Part shown: positions 8,337 to 17,483 of the stretch, piece after piece
Numbering within the stretch: position 1 is the stretch's first letter
Layout: every line of letters starts with the position of its first letter
Assembly: GCA_023451735.1 (NCBI GenBank)
Contig: JAEXYH010000088.1
Coordinates: 1 to 64,000, forward strand
DNA: 64,000 nucleotides
Source of the DNA: Pseudomonadota bacterium
Lineage (GTDB): Bacteria > Pseudomonadota > Alphaproteobacteria > Rhizobiales > Rhizobiaceae
Direction of reading: 5' to 3'
Made by a program: the position numbers and the translations under genes
The notes under the pieces: generated by a model
Seen by the model: only the letters and a program-made list of their open reading frames with translations
The model's database searches: none
What the model was told of the DNA's origin: nothing

Positions 8337-8699
8337 ATGGCTACTCGTAAAGAAGCACTCACCAAGCGTGCGAGCCGTGTTCGCCGTCAGATCAAGAAGG
8401 TCGCAAATGGCCGTCCGCGTCTGTCGGTTCACCGCTCCTCGAAGAACATCTATGTACAGGTCATCGACGATGTGGCCGGCCGCACGCTTGCAGCCGCTTC
8501 CACGCTCGACGCCGACCTGCGCAAGTCGCTGAAGACCGGTGCAGACGTTGCAGCAGCTGCTGCCGTCGGCAAGCTGGTTGCAGAACGCGCCTCCAAGGCT
8601 GGCGTGAAGGAAGTCGTGTTCGATCGCGGCGCCTTCATCTACCACGGCCGTATCAAGGCACTTGCCGAAGCTGCCCGCGAAGGCGGTCTGAGCTTCTAA
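8337..8699 (+). CDS. rplR: 50S ribosomal protein L18
   Basis: The 120-residue protein has RLSVHRSSKNIYVQVIDD and, at the end, VVFDRGAFIYHGRIKALAEA, the family signatures. L18 binds 5S rRNA. The N-terminus is basic, as expected. A 141-base gap with a strong hairpin separates it from rpsE. Confidence 0.98.
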   Translation: MATRKEALTKRASRVRRQIKKVANGRPRLSVHRSSKNIYVQVIDDVAGRTLAAASTLDADLRKSLKTGADVAAAAAVGKLVAERASKAGVKEVVFDRGAFIYHGRIKALAEAAREGGLSF

Positions 8700-8704
8700 T
8701 AAAT

Positions 8705-8745
8705 TTTCGCCCGGTCTCGCCTCGAATAGGGGAGGCCGGGCGAAA
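8705..8745 (+). promoter_or_regulatory. Strong hairpin between rplR and rpsE
   Basis: TTTCGCCCGG (8705-8714) is the exact reverse complement of CCGGGCGAAA (8736-8745), with additional inner CTC/GAG pairing. No T run follows, so it is more likely an mRNA processing or stabilising stem than a terminator. The rest of the gap to 8840 shows only the AAAGGAAAAGGA ribosome binding site of rpsE. Confidence 0.5.
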
Positions 8746-8840
8746 CGCGGTTTTACCGCACCGTTCCGGCAGTTCCTGAAAGGGAGCCGGATTTATCTGT
8801 AACCTGCCGTTCCACCCGCAAAAGAAAAAGGAAAAGGACA

Positions 8841-9410
8841 ATGGCACAGGAAAGAAGAGGTTCGGGCAACGATCGCCAGAACCGTGAAGAGCGCGATAGC
8901 GAATTCGTCGACAAGCTGGTCGCGATCAACCGCGTCGCCAAGGTCGTCAAGGGCGGCCGTCGTTTCGGTTTTGCAGCTCTCGTCGTCGTCGGCGACCAGA
9001 AGGGCCGCGTTGGCTTCGGTCATGGCAAGGCTCGTGAAGTGCCGGAAGCTATCCGCAAGGCAACCGAAAGTGCAAAGCGCGATCTGATCTTCGTACCGCT
9101 GCGCGACGGCCGAACGCTGCATCACGACGTCAATGGCCGTCACGGCGCCGGCAAGGTTCTGCTGCGCTCCGCCAAGGCCGGTACCGGTATCATCGCCGGT
9201 GGCCCGATGCGTGCCGTTTTCGAAACGCTCGGCGTTCACGATGTTGTTGCGAAGTCGACCGGTTCGTCGAACCCGTACAACATGATCCGTGCAACGTTCG
9301 ACGCCCTCAAGCACCAGGTGCACCCGAAGGACATCGCAGCTCAGCGCGGCATGAAGTATGCTACGCTGCAGGCTCGCCGTGCCGCTTCCGGCGTTGCGTC
9401 GGAAGAATAA
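8841..9410 (+). CDS. rpsE: 30S ribosomal protein S5
   Basis: The 189-residue protein has the double-stranded RNA binding region VAKVVKGGRRFGFAALVVVG and the later GTGIIAGGPMRAVFETLGV. S5 acts in decoding fidelity and lines the mRNA entry channel with S3 and S4. The ATG lies a few bases after a purine-rich binding site. Confidence 0.98.
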   Translation: MAQERRGSGNDRQNREERDSEFVDKLVAINRVAKVVKGGRRFGFAALVVVGDQKGRVGFGHGKAREVPEAIRKATESAKRDLIFVPLRDGRTLHHDVNGRHGAGKVLLRSAKAGTGIIAGGPMRAVFETLGVHDVVAKSTGSSNPYNMIRATFDALKHQVHPKDIAAQRGMKYATLQARRAASGVASEE

Positions 9411-9424
9411 GAGGAGTCTGAACC

Positions 9425-9634
9425 ATGGCTAAGGCTACGAAGAAGACTGAAGCAAAGACGATCACGGTCGAGCAGATCGGTTCGCCTATTCGCCGTCCGG
9501 CTGTCCAGCGCGCAACGCTGGTTGGTCTGGGCCTCAACAAGATGCACCGGGTTCGCACGCTGGAAGATACGCCTTCCGTTCGTGGCATGATCCGGTCTGT
9601 CCAGCATCTCGTTCGCGTCGTCGACGAGAAGTGA
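9425..9634 (+). CDS. rpmD: 50S ribosomal protein L30
   Basis: The 69-residue protein has the L30 core ITVEQIGSPIRRPAVQRATL followed by GLGLNKMHRVRTLEDTPSVR. L30 is a small single-domain large-subunit protein. AGAGGAG precedes the start, and rplO follows after 16 bases. Confidence 0.97.
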   Translation: MAKATKKTEAKTITVEQIGSPIRRPAVQRATLVGLGLNKMHRVRTLEDTPSVRGMIRSVQHLVRVVDEK

Positions 9635-9650
9635 GACGGAGGGATTGATC

Positions 9651-10130
9651 ATGAAACTGAATGAGATCAAGGACAACGAAGGTTCGTCCAAGGAACGTAT
9701 CCGCGTAGGTCGTGGTATCGGTTCCGGCAAGGGCAAGACCGGTGGTCGCGGCGTCAAGGGTCAGAAGGCCCGTTCCGGCGTTGCCATCAACGGCTTCGAA
9801 GGCGGTCAGATGCCAATCTACCGTCGCCTGCCGAAGCGCGGCTTCAACAACATCTTCGCTTCTGACTACGTCACCGTTTCGGTTGGCCGTATCCAGACCG
9901 CGATCGATGCTGGCAAGCTCGACGCCAAGGCAACGGTTGATGCAGCAGCTCTCAAGGCTGCCGGCGTTATCCGTCGCGAAAAGGACGGCGTTCGCGTTCT
10001 CTCCGATGGCGAACTGAAGGCAAAGCTGACGATCGAAGTTGCCGGAGCCTCCAAGGCTGCTGTCGAAAAGATCGAAAAGGCTGGCGGTTCCGTCAAGCTT
10101 CTTGCTGTCGCAGAAACTGCCGCAGAGTAA
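9651..10130 (+). CDS. rplO: 50S ribosomal protein L15
   Basis: ATG 9651 gives MKLNEIKDNEGSSKERIRVG and 159 residues; the in-frame TTG at 9645 is less likely since GGAGGG sits at the right distance from the ATG. The Gly-rich RGIGSGKGKTGGRGVKGQKA is the L15 signature. L15 is a late large-subunit assembly protein. A terminator-like hairpin follows. Confidence 0.97.
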   Translation: MKLNEIKDNEGSSKERIRVGRGIGSGKGKTGGRGVKGQKARSGVAINGFEGGQMPIYRRLPKRGFNNIFASDYVTVSVGRIQTAIDAGKLDAKATVDAAALKAAGVIRREKDGVRVLSDGELKAKLTIEVAGASKAAVEKIEKAGGSVKLLAVAETAAE

Positions 10131-10137
10131 AACGTTT

Positions 10138-10176
10138 AAAATCGCCCGGCGTGTGCTTCACACCGGGCGATTTTAT
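10138..10176 (+). terminator. Terminator between rplO and secY
   Basis: ATCGCCCG and CGGGCGAT (10141-10148/10164-10171) pair, extended inward by GTGTG/CACAC, and TTTTA follows. It suggests that rplO transcripts end here at least in part, and that secY and downstream genes have a promoter between 10177 and 10352. No clear promoter motif was found there. Confidence 0.65.
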
Positions 10177-10352
10177 GTCCATATGTGAGCCTCACGATTT
10201 GGCGGCCCCGATGGGCGCCGATCACATGAAAACAGGGTGAGGCACCCGATTGCTCCCGCAATCTCCGCGCCCGGTTTTTTGAACCAGAATTTGCGACCGC
10301 TTTCCTGAGCAGGCATTTTGCGCCCGGGGAAAGTGATCGGGCGGAGAAACGC

Positions 10353-11693
10353 ATGGCGTCTGCAGCGGAACAACTTGCCTCTAATCTCAATTTTTCGACC
10401 TTCGCCAAGGCAGAGGATCTCAAGAAGCGGCTGTGGTTTACCCTCGCTGCTCTCCTCGTTTACCGCCTCGGCACCCATATCCCGCTTCCGGGCCTCAATC
10501 CTGAGGCCTATGCGCAGGCCTTCCGCGGGCAGGCAGGCGGTATTCTCGGTCTTTTCAACATGTTTGCCGGTGGCGCCGTAGAGCGTATGGCGATCTTCGC
10601 GCTTGGCATCATGCCGTATATTTCCGCGTCGATCATCGTGCAGCTGATGACCTCGGTCGTTCCTTCGCTCGAAGCCTTGAAGAAGGAAGGCGAAGCCGGC
10701 CGCAAGATCATCAACCAGTATACCCGTTACGGCACGGTGATTCTCGGTACCCTCCAGGCTTATGGCATTGCTGCCGGCCTTGAGAGCGGGCAGGGCATCG
10801 TCAATGATCCGGGCTGGTTCTTCCGCCTGTCAACTGTCGTGACGCTTCTCGGCGGCACCATGTTCCTGATGTGGCTCGGTGAGCAGATCACCTCGCGCGG
10901 CATCGGCAACGGCATTTCGCTGATCATCTTTGCAGGCATTGCTGCGGGCCTTCCGTCCGCCCTGGCCGGCACGCTGGAACTCGGACGTACCGGCGCTCTG
11001 TCTACGGGCCTTATTCTCGCCGTCATCCTCGTTGCGATCTTCGTCATCGGCCTGATCGTCTTCGTCGAGCGTGCCCAGCGTCGTCTTCTGATCCAATATC
11101 CGAAGCGACAGGTCGGCAATCGCATGTTCCAGGGCGATACCTCGCACTTGCCGCTCAAGCTGAATACGTCCGGTGTTATTCCGGCGATCTTCGCCTCGTC
11201 GCTGCTCTTGCTGCCCGCAACGGCTGCGGGCTTCGCAGGCAATTCCGACCTGCCTGGATGGGCAACTGCCGCCATTGCTGCCCTCGGCCATGGCCAGCCG
11301 CTGTTCATGCTGCTTTACGGCCTGCTGATTGCTTTCTTTGCATTCTTCTACACGGCCATTGTCTTCAACCCGAAAGACACGGCCGACAACCTGAAGAAAC
11401 ACGGTGGTTTCATTCCGGGCATTCGTCCGGGCGAACGGACCGCCGAATATATTGACTATGTACTGACCCGCATCACAGTTATCGGTGCGATCTACCTCGT
11501 CTTCGTCTGCATTCTGCCAGAGTTTCTGATCGCCCGCACAGGCGTCCCATTAGCCCTTGGTGGTACTTCGCTTTTGATTGTTGTCAGTGTAACCCTCGAT
11601 ACGGTTGCACAGATTCAGGGACATCTCATCGCGCAGCAGTATGAGGGTCTGATCAAGAAGTCGAAGCTGCGCGGAGGAAAGAGGGGACGATGA
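10353..11693 (+). CDS. secY: Protein translocase subunit SecY
   Basis: The 446-residue protein is the channel subunit of SecYEG in the inner membrane, with ten hydrophobic segments. LGTHIPLPGLNPEA follows the first transmembrane helix, the plug-region IMPYISASIIVQLM is near 90, and LGEQITSRGIGNGISLIIFA near 175 is a SecY signature. The C-terminal basic loop PGIRPGERTAEYIDYVLTRI binds the ribosome and SecA. The gene ends in ATGA shared with adk. Confidence 0.98.
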   Translation: MASAAEQLASNLNFSTFAKAEDLKKRLWFTLAALLVYRLGTHIPLPGLNPEAYAQAFRGQAGGILGLFNMFAGGAVERMAIFALGIMPYISASIIVQLMTSVVPSLEALKKEGEAGRKIINQYTRYGTVILGTLQAYGIAAGLESGQGIVNDPGWFFRLSTVVTLLGGTMFLMWLGEQITSRGIGNGISLIIFAGIAAGLPSALAGTLELGRTGALSTGLILAVILVAIFVIGLIVFVERAQRRLLIQYPKRQVGNRMFQGDTSHLPLKLNTSGVIPAIFASSLLLLPATAAGFAGNSDLPGWATAAIAALGHGQPLFMLLYGLLIAFFAFFYTAIVFNPKDTADNLKKHGGFIPGIRPGERTAEYIDYVLTRITVIGAIYLVFVCILPEFLIARTGVPLALGGTSLLIVVSVTLDTVAQIQGHLIAQQYEGLIKKSKLRGGKRGR

Positions 11694-12274
11694 GACTTAT
11701 ATTCTTGGGGCCACCCGGCGCCGGTAAGGGTACGCAGGCAAAGCTGCTGACTGAAAAATACGGAATTCCGCAGCTTTCCACGGGTGACATGCTTCGTGCC
11801 GCCAAGGAAGCAGGAACCGAAATCGGTCTGAAGGCGAAAGCCGTGATGGACGCAGGCCAGCTGGTTTCCGACGATATCGTCAATGCCATTGTCGCCGAGC
11901 GTATCGATCTCGACGACTGTTCGAATGGTTTCATCCTTGACGGCTATCCGCGCACCGTGCCCCAGGCCATTGCGCTGGAAAAGATGCTTCAGGAAAAGGG
12001 CTGCCCCCTGGATGCAGTCATTGAACTGAAGGTGGACGAGGGGGCTCTGATGGGCCGAATCGAAAACCGAGTGGCCGAAACCATTGCCGCTGGCGGCAAG
12101 GTTCGCGCCGACGATATGCCGGAAGCTTTCAAGAAGCGTCTGGTGGAGTACCGGGAAAAGACTGCGCCTCTTTCGGCTCACTACGAATCGACCGGCCAGT
12201 TGAAGACGATCGACGGCATGGCTGACGTGAAGGCCGTGACCGCAGAAATCGAAAAGACCCTGTCGGCTCTTTGA
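11690..12274 (+). CDS. adk: Adenylate kinase
   Basis: The 194-residue enzyme makes two ADP from ATP and AMP. It has the P-loop GPPGAGKGTQAK near residues 7-18, the AMP-binding STGDMLRAA and the LDGYPRT motif near 83-89. It is the short form with a small lid lacking the zinc cysteines, as in other alphaproteobacteria. It overlaps secY by four bases, so the two are co-transcribed and probably coupled. Confidence 0.97.
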   Translation: MRLIFLGPPGAGKGTQAKLLTEKYGIPQLSTGDMLRAAKEAGTEIGLKAKAVMDAGQLVSDDIVNAIVAERIDLDDCSNGFILDGYPRTVPQAIALEKMLQEKGCPLDAVIELKVDEGALMGRIENRVAETIAAGGKVRADDMPEAFKKRLVEYREKTAPLSAHYESTGQLKTIDGMADVKAVTAEIEKTLSAL

Positions 12275-12516
12275 GCTGTCACAGGTCTGTTAAAGAATCT
12301 CGGGCTCGGCGGTTGCATTTGACCGCTGATTCCGTTAAACACCGCGCCAACTCGCGACAGACTTAAGCGATTGGCGCGGATTTCCGCAAGGATATCCGGG
12401 GCTGATCGTTTTGAGCTGTCCCGTTTGGTGTTGTTGAACTGGTGGCCTTGATCGGGCTGCTATCATGGAAGAAGTACCGCTTGCCGGATGGCAACCGGAA
12501 CGCAAGGAGAATAGAC

Positions 12517-12885
12517 GTGGCACGTATCGCTGGCGTCAACATCCCGACTGCGAAGCGCGTTGTTATCGCGCTGACCTACATTCACGGGATCGGCCCGAAA
12601 TTTGCGCAGGAAATCATGGACAAGGTCGGTCTTCCGGCTGAGAAGCGCGTCCATCAGCTGACGGACTCTGAAGTTCTTCAGATCCGCGAAACCATCGACC
12701 GCGACTATGCAGTCGAAGGCGATCTTCGTCGCGAAACCGCGATGAACATCAAGCGCCTCATGGACCTCGGCTGCTACCGTGGCCTGCGTCACCGTCGTGG
12801 CCTTCCGGTCCGCGGTCAGCGCACCCACACGAATGCTCGTACCCGCAAGGGTCCGGCCAAGGCAATCGCCGGTAAGAAGAAGTAA
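12517..12885 (+). CDS. rpsM: 30S ribosomal protein S13
   Basis: The start is GTG 12517, giving MARIAGVNIPTAKRVVIAL and 122 residues, the family length, with AAGGAG eight bases ahead; the upstream in-frame ATG 12442 would add 25 non-conserved residues. GLRHRRGLPVRGQRTHTNAR is the S13 signature. S13 contacts the P-site tRNA and bridges the subunits. The 242-base gap from adk probably holds the alpha-operon promoter. Confidence 0.97.
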   Translation: MARIAGVNIPTAKRVVIALTYIHGIGPKFAQEIMDKVGLPAEKRVHQLTDSEVLQIRETIDRDYAVEGDLRRETAMNIKRLMDLGCYRGLRHRRGLPVRGQRTHTNARTRKGPAKAIAGKKK

Positions 12886-13006
12886 TTCTGAGGCATTAGC
12901 CAATGGGCAATGGGCGTTAGCTCTATTGTCTGCTGCCTAAACCTACTGCCTCTCAAGGTGGAGCCGCTGGAACTACGGCGGTGCAGAGATCAACGAAAGG
13001 GATAAA

Positions 13007-13396
13007 ATGGCCAAGGAAGCCACCCGCGTTCGTCGTCGCGAACGCAAGAATATCACGTCGGGCGTTGCTCACGTCAATTCTACATTCAACAACACCATGA
13101 TCACCATCACCGACGCGCAGGGCAATGCTATTGCCTGGTCGTCTGCCGGTGCAAAGGGCTTCAAGGGTTCGCGTAAGTCGACCCCGTTTGCTGCTCAGAT
13201 CGCTGCTGAAGACTGCGCCAAGAAGGCTCAGGAACATGGCATGAAGTCGCTTGAAGTCGAAGTTTGCGGTCCGGGTTCGGGTCGTGAATCGGCACTTCGT
13301 GCTCTTCAGGCTGCCGGTTTCATGATCACTTCTATCCGCGACGTCACGCCGATCCCGCACAACGGCTGCCGCCCGCGCAAGAAGCGCCGCGTCTAA
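13007..13396 (+). CDS. rpsK: 30S ribosomal protein S11
   Basis: The 129-residue protein has HVNSTFNNTMITITDAQGN near residues 22-40 and the end RDVTPIPHNGCRPRKKRRV, both S11 hallmarks. S11 lines the platform near the E site. The 121-base gap upstream contains imperfect repeats of CAATGGGC and TGCCT but no gene. Confidence 0.98.
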   Translation: MAKEATRVRRRERKNITSGVAHVNSTFNNTMITITDAQGNAIAWSSAGAKGFKGSRKSTPFAAQIAAEDCAKKAQEHGMKSLEVEVCGPGSGRESALRALQAAGFMITSIRDVTPIPHNGCRPRKKRRV

Positions 13397-13569
13397 TGGA
13401 CGTATTGGGGCTCGCTTTTCGGGCGAGCGCCATCTGAACTCGGGGTTAGCCGCTTTGTCTCCTGCTGGAGCCGAGGCGGCTTTCACCGTATCGCCGGAAG
13501 GTTACTTTCGGTGTTCCTCGTGCTCGGTTGCCACGATTGGATGGTGGCAACGAACGGAAGGTATAGGTC

Positions 13570-14580
13570 ATGATCCAGAAGAACTGGCAGGAACTGATTA
13601 AGCCGAACAAGGTGGAGTTCACCTCGTCCGGTCGCACCAAGGCAACCCTGGTTGCCGAACCTCTTGAGCGCGGCTTCGGCCTGACGCTCGGCAACGCGCT
13701 TCGCCGCGTGCTTCTGTCGTCGCTCCGCGGTGCAGCCGTCACGGCTGTCCAGATCGACGGCGTCCTGCACGAGTTCTCCTCTATCCCGGGCGTTCGGGAA
13801 GATGTGACGGACATCGTGCTCAACATCAAGGAAATCGCCATCAAGATGGACGGCGATGATCCGAAGCGCATGGTCGTGCGCAAGCAGGGCCCTGGTGCCG
13901 TTACCGCTGGTGATATCCAGACGGTTGGCGACATAGATATCCTGAACCCCGACCACGTGATCTGCACGCTGGACGAAGGCGCGGAGATCCGCATGGAATT
14001 CACGGTCAACAACGGCAAGGGCTATGTCCCGGCTGAGCGTAACCGTGCAGAGGATGCCCCGATCGGCCTCATCCCGGTCGACAGCCTCTACTCGCCTGTC
14101 AAGAAAGTGTCCTACAAGGTGGAAAACACCCGCGAAGGCCAGGTTCTCGACTACGACAAGCTGACCATGACCATTGAAACCGATGGTTCGGTCACTGGTG
14201 AAGACGCCGTAGCCTTCGCCGCCCGCATTCTTCAGGACCAGCTGTCGGTCTTCGTCAACTTCGACGAGCCACAGAAGGAGCAGGAAGAGGAATCTGTCAC
14301 TGAACTTGCGTTCAACCCGGCACTCCTCAAGAAGGTCGACGAACTGGAACTTTCCGTCCGTTCGGCCAACTGCCTGAAGAACGACAACATCGTTTATATC
14401 GGCGACCTCATCCAGAAGACCGAGGCGGAAATGCTCCGTACTCCGAACTTTGGTCGTAAGTCGCTGAACGAGATCAAGGAAGTTCTGGCATCCATGGGCC
14501 TCCATCTTGGTATGGAAGTTCCTGCATGGCCGCCGGAAAACATCGAAGATCTCGCTAAGCGTTACGAAGACCAATACTAA
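13570..14580 (+). CDS. rpoA: DNA-directed RNA polymerase subunit alpha
   Basis: The 336-residue alpha subunit has the N-terminal dimerisation domain (LERGFGLTLGNALRRVLLSS near residue 36) and the C-terminal DNA- and activator-binding domain (LKNDNIVYIGDLIQKTEAEM, RTPNFGRKSLNEIKEVLASM). Alpha nucleates polymerase assembly. GGAAGG precedes the start. The 173-base gap from rpsK has two small hairpins (about 13411-13430 and 13449-13481). Confidence 0.98.
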   Translation: MIQKNWQELIKPNKVEFTSSGRTKATLVAEPLERGFGLTLGNALRRVLLSSLRGAAVTAVQIDGVLHEFSSIPGVREDVTDIVLNIKEIAIKMDGDDPKRMVVRKQGPGAVTAGDIQTVGDIDILNPDHVICTLDEGAEIRMEFTVNNGKGYVPAERNRAEDAPIGLIPVDSLYSPVKKVSYKVENTREGQVLDYDKLTMTIETDGSVTGEDAVAFAARILQDQLSVFVNFDEPQKEQEEESVTELAFNPALLKKVDELELSVRSANCLKNDNIVYIGDLIQKTEAEMLRTPNFGRKSLNEIKEVLASMGLHLGMEVPAWPPENIEDLAKRYEDQY

Positions 14581-14625
14581 CAGATCATACTGCAGGCGAA
14601 TGCCCGCAAGTGAAGGAGACCAGAT

Positions 14626-15051
14626 ATGCGCCACGCAAAAGCCGGCCGCAAGCTTAACCGCACCGCAAGCCACCGCAAGGCTATGTTCACCAACATGGCT
14701 GCCTCGCTCATCACCCATGAGCAGATCGTAACCACCCTGCCGAAGGCGAAGGAAATTCGCCCGATCGTCGAAAAGCTTGTCACGCTCGGCAAGCGCGGCG
14801 ATCTGCACGCTCGCCGTCAGGCAGTTTCGCAGGTTCAGGACCAGGACGCCGTTCGCAAGCTGTTCGACGTCATCGCTTCGCGCTACGCAACCCGCAACGG
14901 CGGCTACCTGCGTATCATGAAGGCTGGCTACCGTCAGGGCGACAACGCTCCGATGGCCGTCATCGAGTTCGTTGAACGCGACGTTACTGCCAAGGGCGCA
15001 GCCGACAAGGCCCGCGCTGCTGCCGAAGCAGAAGCTGCGGAAGCCGCTTAA
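14626..15051 (+). CDS. rplQ: 50S ribosomal protein L17
   Basis: The 141-residue protein starts MRHAKAGRKLNRTASHRKAM, the L17 signature, and has ITTLPKAKE-type and NGGYLRIMKAGYRQGDNAPM motifs. L17 lies near the tunnel exit. The tail is alanine/glutamate rich. It ends the alpha block, and a good terminator lies 25 bases after the stop. Confidence 0.97.
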   Translation: MRHAKAGRKLNRTASHRKAMFTNMAASLITHEQIVTTLPKAKEIRPIVEKLVTLGKRGDLHARRQAVSQVQDQDAVRKLFDVIASRYATRNGGYLRIMKAGYRQGDNAPMAVIEFVERDVTAKGAADKARAAAEAEAAEAA

Positions 15052-15076
15052 TTCGATCTTTGATCGATCAGTTTGA

Positions 15077-15107
15077 AAAGGCCGGGTGGCAACACCCGGC
15101 CTTTTTG
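15077..15107 (+). terminator. Terminator of the alpha operon
   Basis: GCCGGGTG (15081-15088) pairs with CACCCGGC (15093-15100) over a GCAA tetraloop, followed by a run of T (15103-15107). Flanking AAGG/CCTT extends the stem. Confidence 0.9.
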
Positions 15108-15137
15108 TTTGCGGAGGTATTTGGGGAATAATGACTG

Positions 15138-15533
15138 ATGGCAGGGATGCGGCATTTCAGGCGAGGTCTGGCCGTGCTGATGGTGGTTGCCACAGGGCTT
15201 GCGCTGCGCAGGTTCGGTTATGATCTCGGGCTGCCGTTCATTGCCGTAAAATACGGAGGCTCGATCCTGTGGGGAGCGATGGTCTTTCTTTTGCTGGCCT
15301 TCCTGACCGATTCAGCCAGGATTTTTCGGTTGATCGCCGGAGCTGCGATCATTGCTGCGGCCGTCGAGTTTTCACGACTTTATCATACGCCTGAACTGGA
15401 TGCATTTCGCCTGACGACAGCAGGAAAGTTGCTGCTCGGGCGCGTTTTCTCGTTCTGGAACCTGCTGGCCTACGCGATTGGTATCGGCCTTGCCGCATCG
15501 GTCGAATGGCGTCTCGTCAGTCGGGAACGTTGA
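15138..15533 (+). CDS. DUF2809 family membrane protein
   Basis: The 131-residue protein has four hydrophobic segments and the layout of the DUF2809 family, including LPFIAVKYGGSILWGAMVFL near residue 32, where the family has a conserved gap before the large second helix. Function is unknown. It begins 86 bases after rplQ, past the terminator. Its last 17 bases overlap the convergent DUF817 gene on the other strand. Confidence 0.75.
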   Translation: MAGMRHFRRGLAVLMVVATGLALRRFGYDLGLPFIAVKYGGSILWGAMVFLLLAFLTDSARIFRLIAGAAIIAAAVEFSRLYHTPELDAFRLTTAGKLLLGRVFSFWNLLAYAIGIGLAASVEWRLVSRER

Positions 15534-16392
15534 TCTGCCGCTTGATGTGCTTCAGATGAGCGACGATTGTGAACGTCATGATCACGAGCAGCGACCACGA
15601 ACTCCATTTGCCGATATGCACGGCCGACCAGGCGCCGAGCTGGTTCGGATAGCTCCATATGCCGAAGAAGGTGGAGATGTTTTCCGCCAGCCAGATGAAA
15701 AAGCCGATCAGCACGAAGGCCAGAAGCAGCGGCATCTTCCGGTCGCGGTCATAGGGCCGGAAGGTGACGGTGGTACGGGCATAAAGGCCGAGCGCACAGG
15801 CTGCGATATACCATCGGTAATCGCCGATGAAATGATGCGTGAAGAAATTGGCATAGATTGCCAGCGCCACCAGCGTCGCCATCCAGTAGCTCGGATGATG
15901 GCTGATACGCAGGTCGAACAGGCGCCATGCCTGAATGATGTAGCTGCCGACGGCAGCATACATGAAGCCGGAAAACAGCGGTACGCCGAGCACCTTGGTA
16001 TAGGCGAAGTCCGGATAGGACCATGACTGGATGCTGCTGGACGTCTTGAACACTTCCAGCGCAAAACCGACGATATGAAACAGGCCTATCGCCTTGGCCT
16101 CATCCCAGGTTTCCAGCCTGCTCCAGATCATGAAGAACTGGATGGAGAGTGCAATGACGAGCAGCACGTCGTAACGTGGCAGCCCGAAAAGCCCGGCCTT
16201 TGGCACCAGAAAGATCGAGACGAAGAAAAGTCCGGCAAACAGGCAAGCCCGCGCCTCCTTGATGCCGAAATAGAGGAACTCGATCACGAAGCGGGCAAAA
16301 CCGCGCAATTCGCCCCAAGGGCGCAGATCACAGAGATAGACATCCAGAACCGAAAGTCGCCCGCCACTCGCCGCTGTGTCTGTTGCCGTCAT
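15517..16392 (-). CDS. DUF817 family integral membrane protein
   Basis: The 291-residue protein has about eight hydrophobic helices. KTSSSIQSWSYPD and later IWSYPNQLGAWSAVHIGKWS resemble the repeated SYPE/W motifs of DUF817 (YoaT-like) proteins. The substrate and role are unknown. TGGGAAAC precedes the ATG at 16392. It faces the DUF2809 gene, overlapping it tail to tail. Confidence 0.7.
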   Translation of the reverse strand: MTATDTAASGGRLSVLDVYLCDLRPWGELRGFARFVIEFLYFGIKEARACLFAGLFFVSIFLVPKAGLFGLPRYDVLLVIALSIQFFMIWSRLETWDEAKAIGLFHIVGFALEVFKTSSSIQSWSYPDFAYTKVLGVPLFSGFMYAAVGSYIIQAWRLFDLRISHHPSYWMATLVALAIYANFFTHHFIGDYRWYIAACALGLYARTTVTFRPYDRDRKMPLLLAFVLIGFFIWLAENISTFFGIWSYPNQLGAWSAVHIGKWSSWSLLVIMTFTIVAHLKHIKRQINVPD

Positions 16393-16543
16393 ATATGTTT
16401 CCCAGATCTCGCGCCGGGAATGGAGCCTGTGAATTGGGCACTGTCAAGACGAGTGGAATACGAGCTCAACGTTAAACGGTGGACGATATGACCTTGGGCT
16501 TTATGATGGCCGGCATTGACAGGCAGGGAGAAGCCTTGAGATC

Positions 16544-16975
16544 ATGACCGGCAAGACAAAGCCCGAAACCACGCCGCCGAAACTTCTGTCGGGTGGCAAT
16601 CCGCAAATCGCCAAAGGATACGGCGATGAACCTCTCCAGGCCTATGTCGCAGCCATGCCGGGATGGAAAAGCGAGGTCGGACGCAGGCTGGACCATCTTG
16701 TCGTTCGTACAGTCCCCAATGTTGCCAAGGCGGTGAAATGGAACACGCCGCTTTACGGCATCGAAGGGCAGGGCTGGTTTCTCGGCATCCACTGCTTCAA
16801 CAAATATGTGAAGCTGACCTTCTTCCGCGGATCGTCGCTGGATCCCATCCCACCGGAGAGCTCCAAAACGCCCGAGACTCGCTATTTCCATATCCACCAA
16901 ACTGACGAATGGAATGAGGCACAACTCGAATCTTGGATTCGGCAGGCAAGCCTGCTGCCTGGCGAAAGACTTTAG
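16544..16975 (+). CDS. DUF1801 domain protein
   Basis: The 143-residue protein has the DUF1801 core: a helical start, then VVRTVPNVAKAVKWNTPLYG, and KYVKLTFFRGSSL, in line with the family pattern of a Trp-containing strand and a K-LxF strand. Biochemical role is not established. It is followed nine bases later by a second protein of the same family, so the two probably form an operon. Confidence 0.75.
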   Translation: MTGKTKPETTPPKLLSGGNPQIAKGYGDEPLQAYVAAMPGWKSEVGRRLDHLVVRTVPNVAKAVKWNTPLYGIEGQGWFLGIHCFNKYVKLTFFRGSSLDPIPPESSKTPETRYFHIHQTDEWNEAQLESWIRQASLLPGERL

Positions 16976-16984
16976 GAAGAGATC

Positions 16985-17395
16985 ATGAAGGACGATGCGG
17001 AAGACAAGACAGCGGATGCTTCCTTGCTGATCGACCGACGGATAGCGGAGTTGGGTGATTGGCGGGGAGATATGCTGGCGCATATCCGGGCTCTCATTCA
17101 CAAGGCCATTCCCGACGTGACCGAGACATGGAAGTGGCGGGGCGTACCGGTCTGGGAGAAAGACGGCATCCTCTGCACCGGTGAGACCTATAAATCCGTG
17201 GTCAAGCTGACCTTCGCCAAGGGCGCCTCGATCGAAGACCCATCCGCGCTGTTTAACGCCAGCCTCGACGGCAATGCCCGCCGTGCAATCGATCTGAGGC
17301 AAGGGGAGAGCATTGATGAGGAGGCGTTTATCACCCTCATCCGGAAGGCGGCGGCGCTGAACGCTTCAAAGGTGAAGGTGAAAGGCCGCGCCTGA
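16985..17395 (+). CDS. DUF1801 domain protein (second copy)
   Basis: The 136-residue protein repeats the DUF1801 pattern: HIRALIHKAIPDVTETWKWR, then CTGETYKSVVKLTFAKGASI. It ends with a basic KVKVKGRA tail. The two adjacent copies differ a lot, so the duplication is old or the genes were brought together. Function is unknown. Confidence 0.75.
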   Translation: MKDDAEDKTADASLLIDRRIAELGDWRGDMLAHIRALIHKAIPDVTETWKWRGVPVWEKDGILCTGETYKSVVKLTFAKGASIEDPSALFNASLDGNARRAIDLRQGESIDEEAFITLIRKAAALNASKVKVKGRA

Positions 17396-17483
17396 ATTGC
17401 GTCTGCCGCGCTGGCATTCCGCTCATCGCCGCGCTACCCATTGTGAACCGATTACATCAGCATTCATCAGGAGGCATCAGGCA

